NCBI RefSeq assembly: GCF_009792355.1
Contig: NZ_CP047045.1
Location: 2,444,501-2,508,500, forward strand
Source: Terricaulis silvestris
GTDB taxonomy: Bacteria > Pseudomonadota > Alphaproteobacteria > Caulobacterales > Aquidulcibacteraceae
DNA length: 64,000 bases
Direction: 5' to 3'
Below are positions 25,869 through 34,451 of this stretch, one piece after another; the stretch's first letter is position 1; the number at the start of each line of letters is the position of its first letter. The notes under the pieces are model-generated. The model did not search any database, was not told the origin of the DNA, and saw only the letters and a program-made list of their open reading frames with translations. A program made the translations under genes and the position numbers.

Positions 25869-27473
25869 ATGCGGGTATTCATTGCGGCGGCGGCGGCGTT
25901 GATGCTGGTCGCGTGCGGGCAGCGTACGCCGGCCTATGAGGTCGAAGAAAAATCCATCGCGCAGCTGCAAGCGGATCTGGCCTCCGGCGTGGTGACGAGC
26001 GAGCAGCTGGTGCAGGCTTATCTCAACCGCATCGCCGAGATCGACGACGCCGGACACACTCTCAACAGCGTGCTTTCGCTCAACCAGCAGGCGCTCGAAC
26101 AAGCGCGTGCATTGGACGCCGAGCGCGCGGCTGGTCAAGTGCGCGGGCCGCTGCATGGGATTCCGATCCTGCTGAAGGACAATATCGAAACCGTCGAGAA
26201 CGCCACCACGGCGGGCTCGCTGGCGTTGGCGCAGAATATGACGGGGCGCGATGCACCGTTGGTGGCGCGCTTGCGCGAAGCCGGCGCGATCATTCTCGGC
26301 AAAACCAATCTCTCCGAGTGGGCCAACATTCGCTCCAGCGCATCGACCAGCGGTTGGAGCGCGGTCGGCGGTCTCACGCGCAATCCTTACGCGCTTGACC
26401 GCAACGCCTGCGGATCAAGTTCGGGGTCCGGCAGCGCGGCAGCTGCGAGCTTGGCCGCGATCACCATCGGCACCGAGACGGATGGATCGATCGTCTGCCC
26501 CTCTTCGGCCGCTGGCCTTGTCGGCATCAAGCCGACGGTTGGCCTGGTTTCGCGCACGCATGTGGTGCCGATCAGCCACTCCCAGGACACCGCAGGCCCG
26601 ATGGGCCGAAGTGTTTCCGACGTTGCGGCGGTGCTGACTGCCATCGCAGGCACGGATGCAGCTGACGCCGCCACGGCCGAGGCCGATGCGCGCCGCGCCG
26701 ATTATTCCGCAGCCCTTGATGTCAACGCACTGCAGGGCCGACGCATCGGCGTGCTCCGTTTCATGGCGGGCTTCCATACTGGCGTGGATGAGCGCTTTGA
26801 AGCTGCACTGGAGCAAATGCGCGCGGCGGGCGCCGAAATCGTCGAAATCGAAGCCGCGCCCGCGGGCATGGATGCGCTCGGCGCCGACGAACTCACCATC
26901 CTGCTCGCGGAACTGAAGACCGATCTCGACGCCTATCTCGCCACCACGCCGACGCAGGTGACAACGCGCACGCTCGAACAAGTCATAGCGTTCAATACGG
27001 CCACCCCAGCCGAGTTGGCGCTGTTCGGCCAGGACTTGTTCGAGCAGGCGCAGGCCACGCAGGGCGTCAACGATCCGCGCTACATCGCGGCCCAAGGCCG
27101 CGCCGCACGCACGGCGCGCCAGATGCTGGACGGGTTGATGCAGAACAATCGCGTCGATGCGCTGGTCGCGCCGACGCAAGGCGCAGCGTGGGTGACAGAT
27201 ATCGTCAACGGCGATCACTTCGTCGGCGGCGGCGCCAGTTCGTTGCCGGCGGTGTCCGGCTATCCGCACGTCACCGTGCCGATGGGGATGGTCAACGGCT
27301 TGCCGGTGGGGCTTTCGTTCCTTGGCGAAGCGTGGTCGGAAGCGAAGCTCTTGTCGTTCGCCTATGCCTACGAACAACGCGCCAACGCGCGCGTCGCGCC
27401 GACCTATGTGCGCAGCGTGGAAGACTTGGAACCGCTTGCCGGCGCGCTCCGGCAGCAAGCGCCGTCGCGCTGA
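25869..27473 (+). CDS. Amidase-signature family hydrolase, lipoprotein
   Basis: 534 residues. The Ser-cisSer-Lys triad is visible: Lys in PILLKDNIET, the Ser-rich glycine loop ACGSSSGSGSAAAAS, and the nucleophile in GTETDGSIVCPSSAAG. MRVFIAAAAALMLVACGQ is a lipoprotein signal, so this amidase acts outside the cytoplasm. GGAGG sits five bases before the second ATG (25869), preferred over 25866. Closest general resemblance is to glutamyl-tRNA amidotransferase A-like amidases. The next gene, 53 bp on, is an AbgT-type aminobenzoyl-glutamate transporter, which suggests hydrolysis of an amide whose product is then taken up. Confidence 0.9.
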   Translation: MRVFIAAAAALMLVACGQRTPAYEVEEKSIAQLQADLASGVVTSEQLVQAYLNRIAEIDDAGHTLNSVLSLNQQALEQARALDAERAAGQVRGPLHGIPILLKDNIETVENATTAGSLALAQNMTGRDAPLVARLREAGAIILGKTNLSEWANIRSSASTSGWSAVGGLTRNPYALDRNACGSSSGSGSAAAASLAAITIGTETDGSIVCPSSAAGLVGIKPTVGLVSRTHVVPISHSQDTAGPMGRSVSDVAAVLTAIAGTDAADAATAEADARRADYSAALDVNALQGRRIGVLRFMAGFHTGVDERFEAALEQMRAAGAEIVEIEAAPAGMDALGADELTILLAELKTDLDAYLATTPTQVTTRTLEQVIAFNTATPAELALFGQDLFEQAQATQGVNDPRYIAAQGRAARTARQMLDGLMQNNRVDALVAPTQGAAWVTDIVNGDHFVGGGASSLPAVSGYPHVTVPMGMVNGLPVGLSFLGEAWSEAKLLSFAYAYEQRANARVAPTYVRSVEDLEPLAGALRQQAPSR

Positions 27474-27480
27474 GGCTTGC

Positions 27481-27519
27481 CTCTCCCGCCGATTGCGGTC
27501 ATTCGGATCGGCGGGAGAG
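27481..27519 (+). promoter_or_regulatory. Hairpin covering the abgT ribosome-binding site
   Basis: A perfect 13-bp inverted repeat, CTCTCCCGCCGAT / ATCGGCGGGAGAG, with a 13-nt loop. The 3' arm contains the GGGAG Shine-Dalgarno of the transporter gene whose ATG is at 27527. If folded, it would hide the ribosome site. There is no T-run, so it is not a standard terminator. It lies wholly in the gap after the amidase stop. Confidence 0.8.
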
Positions 27520-27526
27520 ATGACGC

Positions 27527-29113
27527 ATGGCGGAAACGCAAAAGGGCATCCTTGGTTGGGTCGAGCGCTCGGGCAACAAATTGCCCGATCCGGTTTTCAT
27601 CTTCTTCTATCTCATCGGCCTGCTGATCCTGGTTAGCGTATTCACGTCGCTCGCCGGCTATTCGGCGTTGCACCCGACGCAAGTTGATGAGAGCGGCGCG
27701 CCCGTCGTCATCACCGCCGCCAGTCTGCTCTCGCCGGACAACATTCGCCGCCTCTGGGTCGACATGCCGGCGACGTTCACGCACTTCCATCCGCTCGGCT
27801 ACGTGCTGCTGGTGATGCTGGGCGCCGGCGTCGCCGAACGCTCCGGTCTGTTCGCCAGCGCCATGCGCCAGGCCGTGCGCAATGCGCCGAAGTTTTTGCT
27901 CACGCCTGTCGTGGTTGTCGTCGCCATGCTTGGCCACCTCGCGGCGGACGCGGGCTACGTTGTGCTGATCCCGCTTGCGGGCGTGCTCTACGCTGCTGCT
28001 GGCCGCCACCCGATAGCCGGCATTGCAGCTGGGTTCGCGGGTGTCTCCGGCGGCTTCGGCGCCAACTTTGTGCCGGGCCAACTTGATGCGCTGTTGTTCG
28101 GCATCACCGAGACCGCAGCGGAGACCATCGATCCAAGCTGGGACGCCAACATCGCGGGCAATTGGTACTTTATCGTCGGCATGGCGCTGCTCTTTCTGCC
28201 GCTGATCTGGTGGCTGACCGACGCCGTGATTGAGCCGCGTTTGAAGCGCTTCTCGCCGCCTGACGACGCACCGATGGCCAACATCGGCGACAGCAACGCG
28301 CCGCTCGCGCCGGAGCAGCGCAAAGGCCTCGGCCGTGCGGGACTCGCCGCCGTGATCGTGTGCGCGCTGTGGGGCGCGTTCCTGTTCATGCCGGGTACGC
28401 CGCTGATCGACGAGGAAGCGGCGACGCCGCAAGGGCGGCTCACGCCGTTCTATCAATCGCTGGTCGCGTTCTTCTTCATTCTGTTTTTCGTCTGCGGCTG
28501 GGCCTACGGCGCGGCGGCTGGCACGGTGAAGAACCATCGCGAAGCCGTGAAGCTGATGGCCGCGGCCATGGGCGACATGTCGTACTACCTCGTGCTCGCG
28601 TTTGCGGCGTCGCACTTCGTGGCGATGTTCGAGTGGTCGAACTTGGGCCTCATTGTCGCGGTGCAGGGTTCCGACGCGATCGAGGCGTCGAACCTTTCCT
28701 TGCCGGTGCTGCTGGTGCTGATCGTGGTGTTCTCCGCGATCGTGAACCTGTTCGTCGGCTCGGCCAGCGCCAAGTGGGCGCTGATGTCGCCGGTGCTGGT
28801 GCCGATGATGATGTTGCTGGGCGTCAGCCCTGAGATGACCACGGCCGCCTACCGTGTCGGCGACAGCACCACCAACATCATCACGCCGCTGATGACCTAC
28901 TTCCCGCTGGTGCTGACGTTCTGCCAACGCTGGCGCGCCGACTTCGGGCTGGGCTCGCTCACCGCCATGATGATCCCGTTCTCGATGTGGCTGACCATCG
29001 CGGGCATCGCGCTGACGTTTGCGTGGGTATTCCTCGACCTGCCGCTCGGGCCGGGCGCTGTTGTGGATTACCAACTGCCCGCGCAAACGACAGCGCCGGC
29101 GCCCGTACAATAA
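27527..29113 (+). CDS. abgT: AbgT-family aminobenzoyl-glutamate-type transporter
   Basis: 528 residues, many membrane helices. The AbgT pattern is clear: GWVERSGNKLPDPVFIFFYLIGLLI, then FHPLGYVLLVMLGAGVAERSG, LTPVVVVVAMLGHLAADAGYVVLIPL, GVSGGFGANFVPGQLD, and late helices with SASAKWALMSPVLVPMMML and TTNIITPLMTYFPL. AbgT proteins move p-aminobenzoyl-glutamate (folate breakdown) or, for MtrF-like members, export sulfonamides. With an upstream periplasmic amidase, the pair could salvage amide-linked aminobenzoates; that role is inferred from context. Its ribosome site lies in a hairpin. Confidence 0.9.
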   Translation: MAETQKGILGWVERSGNKLPDPVFIFFYLIGLLILVSVFTSLAGYSALHPTQVDESGAPVVITAASLLSPDNIRRLWVDMPATFTHFHPLGYVLLVMLGAGVAERSGLFASAMRQAVRNAPKFLLTPVVVVVAMLGHLAADAGYVVLIPLAGVLYAAAGRHPIAGIAAGFAGVSGGFGANFVPGQLDALLFGITETAAETIDPSWDANIAGNWYFIVGMALLFLPLIWWLTDAVIEPRLKRFSPPDDAPMANIGDSNAPLAPEQRKGLGRAGLAAVIVCALWGAFLFMPGTPLIDEEAATPQGRLTPFYQSLVAFFFILFFVCGWAYGAAAGTVKNHREAVKLMAAAMGDMSYYLVLAFAASHFVAMFEWSNLGLIVAVQGSDAIEASNLSLPVLLVLIVVFSAIVNLFVGSASAKWALMSPVLVPMMMLLGVSPEMTTAAYRVGDSTTNIITPLMTYFPLVLTFCQRWRADFGLGSLTAMMIPFSMWLTIAGIALTFAWVFLDLPLGPGAVVDYQLPAQTTAPAPVQ

Positions 29114-29203
29114 ATTTTCGTGGCGCGCGGCTGATCCCCTGGCCTCATTCGCCCTTGGGGCGTAAGGTTCGTTTCGATCTCGCGCGCGCCGGGAGGACGC
29201 GAC

Positions 29204-29791
29204 ATGCTCGAACGCTCCGCAACACTTCAGTCCCGCATCCAGCAGCTACGGCCCTATGCGGCCGCCGCGAAGGCGCACGCTGCGCGCGGCTGGGCGTGGA
29301 CGAAGCGATGGAGCGCTTGGGCGTGGGCAACCGCCAAGGTGCTGGCGCGACGGGCCTTTATTCTCTTCAAGCGCGCGCTGGTCGCCACGCTCGGCGTGAT
29401 CGAACGCACCCTGCTCAGCGAACGTGGCCGCGAGCGCGTGCACGCGACGGCTGTTTTCACGCTCATCTTTGCGTTCGGGGTCACCAGCGTTGATTACCTG
29501 CTGACCGGCGGGCCGGAGCTCAGCCAAGGCGCGCGAGCCGCACCTTACACCGCCCAGGCCAGCTTGATCTCGGCGCGTTCGCCGCGGCCGGCCGCCGACC
29601 TGGCGTTCGCCGCGCCAGTGCAAACAACGGTCGACGAAGGCGTGATCGAAGACGCGACGGTGACGCCGCTCTCCGCGCGTGCTCCTGCTCAGGCTTCGGA
29701 ACTGGCGGACGCGGCGGAACCGCCGAAGCCTGAAGTTGAGCGGACCGAAGCGCCGGCGTCCGAGCGCACCAAGGTGAAGGACGAGGCGTAG
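29204..29791 (+). CDS. Unknown membrane-anchored protein with a Trp-rich N-terminus
   Basis: 195 residues. Residues 1-70 form a long Ala/Arg/Trp-rich amphipathic helix region (RGWAWTKRWSAWAWATAKVLARR), followed by one predicted membrane helix (TAVFTLIFAFGVTSVDYLLTG), then a ~95-residue Ala/Pro/Glu-rich periplasmic or extracytoplasmic tail ending in PPKPEVERTEAPASERTKVKDEA. GGGAGG precedes the ATG. It is followed by another unknown protein of similar architecture. No family recognised. Confidence 0.75.
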   Translation: MLERSATLQSRIQQLRPYAAAAKAHAARGWAWTKRWSAWAWATAKVLARRAFILFKRALVATLGVIERTLLSERGRERVHATAVFTLIFAFGVTSVDYLLTGGPELSQGARAAPYTAQASLISARSPRPAADLAFAAPVQTTVDEGVIEDATVTPLSARAPAQASELADAAEPPKPEVERTEAPASERTKVKDEA

Positions 29792-29879
29792 CCGCTCCGT
29801 TCCAATGCGGGGTTCCCTTCTGCTGCGAACGTTTGGAACAGCAGAGCCATGCGCGCCGTTTTCCCGCGTGGAGCTGAGC

Positions 29880-30383
29880 ATGTTGGACGACCGCCCTATC
29901 CTCAAAGATCGCCTGATGGCGTTTGGAACTTTCAGCGGCATCGCCGTTGCGGCGGTGGCGGGCTTTGAAATGGTGATCGGCGGTGGGATGGATTTTCTGA
30001 TGCCGGGTCAAGAAATCCGCGCTGTGGCGCCGTCGTCGTACGTGCGCGTCGTCGATACGCCGTGGGCGGATCAGACGCGGTTGGTTCCGTTGTCGTCGAA
30101 CGAATACATGTTCGCCGGCGAAGCGCCGGTCGCCGAAGAGCGCTTGGCCGGCGCCCGGGACGATGCCGACGCCCCGCGAGGCAGCTATCCCGAAGTGAGC
30201 GAAGACGATCTCTACGCCGACATCGACGCGCTCTATCAACGCCAAGGGGCGGATGCGCTCGCTGTCGAGGATATTGACGCAAATTCGGGCGCGGATGAGG
30301 AAGAGCCTTACGTGCTTTATGTCGACGAGAAGAAGGCTGAAGGTGCTGCTACCGGCGTCGGCGAAAGCGCATCACCTTGGTGA
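29880..30383 (+). CDS. Unknown single-pass membrane protein with an acidic tail
   Basis: 167 residues from ATG 29880 (GGAG nearby). LKDRLMAFGTFSGIAVAAVAGFEMVIGGG provides one membrane helix, then SSYVRVVDTPWADQTRLVPLSSNEYMF and a highly acidic C-terminal half (EVSEDDLYADIDALYQ, VEDIDANSGADEEEPYVLYV). Its 3' end overlaps the convergent methyltransferase gene by 35 bp. Together with the previous gene it forms a pair of unknown membrane proteins. Function unknown. Confidence 0.72.
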   Translation: MLDDRPILKDRLMAFGTFSGIAVAAVAGFEMVIGGGMDFLMPGQEIRAVAPSSYVRVVDTPWADQTRLVPLSSNEYMFAGEAPVAEERLAGARDDADAPRGSYPEVSEDDLYADIDALYQRQGADALAVEDIDANSGADEEEPYVLYVDEKKAEGAATGVGESASPW

Positions 30384-31407
30384 GGAAGGCGAGTTCGTTT
30401 TGCTCCAGGTCAAAGCCCGCTTCGCCGAACAGCGCAGCGAAATCTTCTTTTAGGTAGCTGCTGAAGTAGGGCTCGTGGAAGCCGACGGGGAAGTATTCCA
30501 GCATGCGGTCGAGGTCGGCGGAGTCGCCGGTCTGGATTGAATCCGCCAGCACGAAGACGCCACCGGGTTTGACGATGCGGGCGATCTCGCGCGCGGCGTC
30601 GCGGCGGATGCGTGGTGGCAGTTCGTGGAAGAGGTAGACGCAGGTGGCGGCATCGAAGCTGCCGTCTTCGAAGGGCGCCTGCTCCACGGCGCCGGTGACG
30701 ATTTCCACTTGCGGCCAGTCTTCCAGGCGCTTGCGGGCTTCGTCGCAATAGGCGGGTGAGAGATCGAGGCCGGTTGCGGGGATGCGCGGGAATGCGGCGA
30801 GGACTTGCAGCAAGAAGCGGCCGTTGCCGCTGGCGAGATCGGCGAGCTTTACGCGGCGCTGGTCCGTGCCTTTGATGCCGCGCGCGAGTGAGCCCAGCGC
30901 AATGCGGCGCATCGCGTCGGCGGCGCCGCCGAACAGGATCTCGACTTGGGTGTCGTAGAGCTTGGCGCTGTCTTCCGAGAGCCAGCCGCCGGTTTGGTAG
31001 TGGAAGTTCTGCAGATAATAGTTCGGGTAGCGGCCGTCGCCTTTGGCGACTTCGCGCACTTCGGTGCCGTCGCGTTCTAAACGGCGCTGATCGACTTGCG
31101 GCAGATCGCGGAAGAAGTTCGCGGAGTTGCGGAGCGCCGAGATGGCGCGCTCGACGCGGATGTCTTGGGGCGCGGGATAGAGGCCGGCTTCGATGTTCTT
31201 TCGGTCTTGCGCGAAGAGATCGAGGAATGCCGTACGAATTTGCGTGCTGTCGCCTTCGGGCGCTTGCGGTTCGAACTTGGGATCGCCGGGGCGGTTGAAG
31301 GGGCCGGAGATGCGGCGCGCGAGCAGATACTGGCTCATGTACCAAGCCACGCGCGCGCCCTGGGCGGCGGCATAACGGGCGCGGCCGATATCGCGCATCA
31401 AGCTCAT
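30349..31407 (-). CDS. Class I SAM-dependent methyltransferase
   Basis: 352 residues. Motif I is KLADLASGNGRFLLQVLAAF, motif II-like ATGLDLSPAYCDEARKRLE, motif IV DGSFDAATCVYLFHELPP, then IARIVKPGGVFVLADSIQTGDSADLDRMLEYFP, typical of small-molecule methyltransferases. The ~150-residue N-terminus (RRISGPFNRPGDPKFEPQ, NYYLQNFHYQTGGWLSEDSAKLYD) is an extra lid or substrate domain. The YDTQVEILFGGAADAMRR stretch is also found in methyltransferases annotated in photosynthetic and other proteobacteria. Substrate unknown. Confidence 0.85.
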   Translation of the reverse strand: MSLMRDIGRARYAAAQGARVAWYMSQYLLARRISGPFNRPGDPKFEPQAPEGDSTQIRTAFLDLFAQDRKNIEAGLYPAPQDIRVERAISALRNSANFFRDLPQVDQRRLERDGTEVREVAKGDGRYPNYYLQNFHYQTGGWLSEDSAKLYDTQVEILFGGAADAMRRIALGSLARGIKGTDQRRVKLADLASGNGRFLLQVLAAFPRIPATGLDLSPAYCDEARKRLEDWPQVEIVTGAVEQAPFEDGSFDAATCVYLFHELPPRIRRDAAREIARIVKPGGVFVLADSIQTGDSADLDRMLEYFPVGFHEPYFSSYLKEDFAALFGEAGFDLEQNELAFLTKVMRFRRRR

Positions 31408-31890
31408 GGGATGGAATGTAGGGCAGACAGGCGTGCGCCTCTAGCGGCGCGAGCGTCGCAGCCGCCGGTTCCTGTGACTTTCGCTCACACGCAAGTGGGA
31501 GCCGGGGCGCGTGGTTCGCGCTGAGTAGTCTCTAGGGTTGCTGCATTGCTGCAGCCTGCGCGTTGCACGCGCCCCGTAACCGAATCGTTTTTCCCGGCCT
31601 GGGACGAGGAGTTGTGGAACGCTGACGATGGCCAGCTCGCCTCCGCACGGTGCGCTTCCGGGCCGACCCTTCACCGAAGGATTTGCCCTTGGGGCTTAGC
31701 TCCAATCCCAATTCGCCGGTGCTGTGGGCGGAGTGTCCGTCACTCCGGGCTTCGCGGTTTCACTCCCCGCAAACATTAAGTTGATCTCCGCGAAACATCG
31801 CTTCGATCGCTTCCCACCGACCGTGTCCACACATTCCAAAGTTTCGGACGTCTCAGAAATCTCCCGTGCGCGGACGGACGCACCGTAGGC
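31408..31890. other. 483-bp stretch without a convincing gene
   Basis: Short frames on both strands here lack ribosome sites and domain sense and look random. The composition becomes less GC-rich toward 31750-31890 (TTAAGTTGATC, AAACATCGCTTCGATCGC). I see no terminator, tRNA or repeat with confidence. Confidence 0.5.
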
Positions 31891-32388
31891 ATGGAGACAA
31901 TCCGGTCGGATAGATTCTGGCATGAGGCCGGATTTTCATGGCGATCGCGGCGCAAGGTGTTGGATAGATTGCATCTCTATCCGCCTAATTTCTGCCCTTG
32001 GCCCTTTGCAGACAGCCGCTTGCTGGGCAAATTGATGCCGATGTATCGATCACCAATACCCACCGATCTTTTCACCTGGCTCGCCTGCGTTGACGTCAAT
32101 GCTCTCAGTGATGAGGAGGCGCGAGCGTTAACAAGCGTGGATATCGAAGTTGACGCGCAGCTCGACGCTCTGGTGACAAACTGGATTCGGCCTTGGTTTA
32201 TGCGGCACGACGAACAAAACCGAACAGAGCTCCGCGAAATACTAACGGCATCGGATAGCTGGCCGCCAGCCGATCTGCGCGCGATATTTGACGACGTCTG
32301 GCTTCCTGCTCAGCAAGGCATCAAAGACATCCCTCGATTTCTCGCGGCCTTGAAGAAGGCAGCGCGAGCGTCAGAAGCTAGCGAATGA
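31891..32388 (+). CDS. Hypothetical protein with codon use unlike its neighbours
   Basis: 165 residues, soluble. The sequence is aromatic-rich (DRFWHEAGFSWRSRRK, YPPNFCPWPFADSR), with predicted helices later (DEEARALTSVDIEVDAQLDALVTNWIRPW). Its DNA uses more A/T-ending codons than neighbours, which hints at recent transfer. No family is recognised. The region upstream is gene-poor. Coding status rests on length and a plausible ATG. Confidence 0.6.
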   Translation: METIRSDRFWHEAGFSWRSRRKVLDRLHLYPPNFCPWPFADSRLLGKLMPMYRSPIPTDLFTWLACVDVNALSDEEARALTSVDIEVDAQLDALVTNWIRPWFMRHDEQNRTELREILTASDSWPPADLRAIFDDVWLPAQQGIKDIPRFLAALKKAARASEASE

Positions 32389-32493
32389 CCGCTCCCGGCG
32401 GATAGCGGGCAATGCGGCGGCGCGAGCCATTCAATGATGGCGGTCGGCCGCCGCCTTAGGCATGAACGATCCAAGCACAGGAGTGAGCCGACG

Positions 32494-33285
32494 GTGGAGC
32501 CCTACCTCAAGCTAGATCGCGATGGCGCGATCGCGACGGTCACCATCAATCGCGCCGAGCGGCGCAACGCCATCACCAACGACATGATGGAGGCGCTGGC
32601 CGCAATCGCCGGTGATTTCGCCAAGGATGAGCAAACCCGCGCCGTCATATTCCGCGGCGAAGGGACCGACTTCTCCGTCGGCGCTGACCTCAACCAGCCG
32701 CGGTTTCAAGGCCAAGCCGCCGCGTCATTGCTGATGCGGAGACGCCGCGCTGAACTGGGCGCGACGCTACTGCGCGCCATCCAAGAGATTCACCAGCCAA
32801 CGATATGCGCCGTGCAAGGGGTAGCGACAGGCGCCGGCGCCTGCATCGCGTCGGCCTGCGACTTCCGCATTGGCACCGACGATGCCCGCGTCGGCTATGG
32901 CGAGGTCAAGCTCGGCATCAATCTGATGTGGAACGCCTTGCCGCTCTGCGTTCACCTGATCGGCCCCGCGCGGGCCAAGCAAATGATCATGACCGGTCAA
33001 CTCTTCGACGCCGCCACGCTTGAGCGATGGGGTTTCTTCGATGCGCTGGCGCCGGCGTCCGAACTCTCAACGACCGCCCGCGCTTGGGCCGAGACTTACG
33101 CGGCGTTGCCGCCGCTCGCGGTTCAGATGATCAAGCGCAGCGTCAATCAGGTCTCAGGCGCGCTCGATCGCGCGGTCATGCACATGGACGCCGACCAATG
33201 GCTGCTCGCCAGCCAAAGCGATGACTTCCGCGAAGGCGTCTCTGCATTCTTCGAGCGCCGGAAGCCTGAGTTCAAAGGCAATTGA
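32494..33285 (+). CDS. Enoyl-CoA hydratase/isomerase family protein
   Basis: 263-residue crotonase-fold protein. Key parts are ATVTINRAERRNAITNDMM, FRGEGTDFSVGADLNQPRF (first oxyanion-hole element), QPTICAVQGVATGAGACIASACDFRIGTDDARVGYGEVKLGINLMWNALPL, and GQLFDAATLERWGFFDAL. The second element carries GATGAGAC rather than the common GGG. GTG 32494 has AGGAG about ten bases upstream and starts the conserved domain; the longer frame from 32434 adds non-family residues. Likely fatty-acid or aromatic-acid catabolism; exact reaction unknown. Confidence 0.88.
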   Translation: MEPYLKLDRDGAIATVTINRAERRNAITNDMMEALAAIAGDFAKDEQTRAVIFRGEGTDFSVGADLNQPRFQGQAAASLLMRRRRAELGATLLRAIQEIHQPTICAVQGVATGAGACIASACDFRIGTDDARVGYGEVKLGINLMWNALPLCVHLIGPARAKQMIMTGQLFDAATLERWGFFDALAPASELSTTARAWAETYAALPPLAVQMIKRSVNQVSGALDRAVMHMDADQWLLASQSDDFREGVSAFFERRKPEFKGN

Positions 33286-33327
33286 GAGACGCGCTTTCGA
33301 TGGGACAGAGCGCCCTTCCATCCCCCT

Positions 33328-33438
33328 ATTCCGTCATTCCGGACGCGCGGAGCGTGGTCCGGAATCCAGGGGCGACCAGCGCGTCGTTTGCCCCTGGGTT
33401 CCGGGCTCATCGCTGCGCGATGCCCCGGAATGACGAAT
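33328..33438. repeat. Long inverted intergenic repeat (GTCATTCCGG type)
   Basis: The outer arms ATTCCGTCATTCCGG (33328-33342) and CCGGAATGACGAAT (33425-33438) are near-perfect inverses; internal segments GGTCCGGAATCCAGGGG and CCCCTGGGTTCCGGGC also pair. The unit could form one long hairpin of ~110 nt. This is a dispersed intergenic repeat type common in alphaproteobacteria, not seen elsewhere in this window. Confidence 0.8.
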
Positions 33439-33489
33439 GTCACCCGTTGGCCCAAAGCGGACGAACGCCCGTGCTAGAGGTCCCTCATC

Positions 33490-33867
33490 ATGACTCGCGA
33501 CCCCCGGCAGATCGAGCAGGCATTCAGGCGAGTGAGGTGGCAGGACTTCGTCCTTGACTTCAAGCGCTCCTGGTTTGTGTGGGCAGCGGTCGTCACGCTG
33601 GTGTTTGGCTTCGCCTACTACAGCATGATGCCCGTCCACGTCGCCGAGGTAGTCCATGGGACGGCGATAGGAGCCCATCAACCCCCATCCGAAGACAACA
33701 GCGCTCCACTGACAATCGCCGTTCGACTTGAAACAGATGCAACCGCGAACGTCCCGCTCCCGCGCGGCACGCTGTACAGAGCAGGCTCACAAGTTGAAGT
33801 CGCGATCATTCGCGGCGATTGGCCCCCACACCCCGTACGCTACAGGTTTGTGCGTTACGTCGAATGA
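33490..33867 (+). CDS. Hypothetical single-pass membrane protein
   Basis: 125 residues: a basic cytoplasmic head (QIEQAFRRVRWQDFVLDFKRS), one helix (WFVWAAVVTLVFGFAYYSMM) and a ~70-residue outer domain (LTIAVRLETDATANVPLPRGTLYRAGSQVEVAIIRGDWPPHPVRYRF), beta-rich and possibly a small barrel like HlyD-type or secretion helper domains. No family recognised. ATG 33490 is supported by the helix location. Confidence 0.65.
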   Translation: MTRDPRQIEQAFRRVRWQDFVLDFKRSWFVWAAVVTLVFGFAYYSMMPVHVAEVVHGTAIGAHQPPSEDNSAPLTIAVRLETDATANVPLPRGTLYRAGSQVEVAIIRGDWPPHPVRYRFVRYVE

Positions 33868-33890
33868 TTGTTCTCGGCGAAAAGCGGACG

Positions 33891-34451
33891 CTAGCGCCGC
33901 TCGCGTTTGCGTCTTGGCTTTGATGGCGGCCGTTCCATCGGATCAGGCCACTTGGTGATGCGCTTGATCAGGCCGGCCATTTTTAGGCGGCCCTCTGGCC
34001 GCGTTTTGTCGCGGACGGAGGCGTTCGACGTGTGCACGGTTTCGGGATCGCCCGAGATCAGCGGGTGCCACCAGTAGAGGTCCTTGCCTTCGGCGACGAG
34101 GCGATAGGCGCAGGTGCGCGGCAGCCAATCCAGTTTGGGCACGTTCTTCGGCGTGAGCTTCACGCAATCCGGCACGTATTGTTTGCGGTTGGCGTAATCG
34201 CTGCAGCCGCATGTTTTGGTGTCAAACAGTTTGCAGGAGACGTCGGTGAGATAGAGCACGTTGGTGTCGGTGTCTTCGATGGAGATGACGCAGCATTTGC
34301 TGCAGCGGTCGCACAGCGCTTCCCATTCGCGCTCGTTCATTTGCGTCAGCGTTTTGCGGCGCCAGTAGCCGGGTTCCAGCGGCGCTGCGTCGGCTGTCGC
34401 GTCGCGTTTGCGGCGGGAGTTTTGGTAATCGAGGAGCGTGGTTTTGGTCAT
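33891..34451 (-). CDS. YcgN/YkgJ-like Cys-rich protein (UPF0260 type)
   Basis: 186 residues. The CxxCxx pattern LCDRCSKCCVISI, then DVSCKLFDTKTCGCSDYANRKQYVPDCVKL and LPRTCAYRLVAEGKDLYWWHPLISGDPETVH match the YcgN family, whose clustered cysteines bind zinc or an iron-sulfur centre. Starts at ATG 34451, overlapping the stop of the RNA methyltransferase (ATGA), so it is translationally coupled. The extended reading frame to 35159 is only antisense-like sequence of the neighbour. Biochemical role unknown. Confidence 0.88.
   Translation of the reverse strand: MTKTTLLDYQNSRRKRDATADAAPLEPGYWRRKTLTQMNEREWEALCDRCSKCCVISIEDTDTNVLYLTDVSCKLFDTKTCGCSDYANRKQYVPDCVKLTPKNVPKLDWLPRTCAYRLVAEGKDLYWWHPLISGDPETVHTSNASVRDKTRPEGRLKMAGLIKRITKWPDPMERPPSKPRRKRERR

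Noticed and set aside
27404-29110. 568-residue minus-strand frame opposite abgT
   Set aside because: Arg/His-rich composition matches the complement of membrane-helix codons; no family sense and the plus gene is clear.
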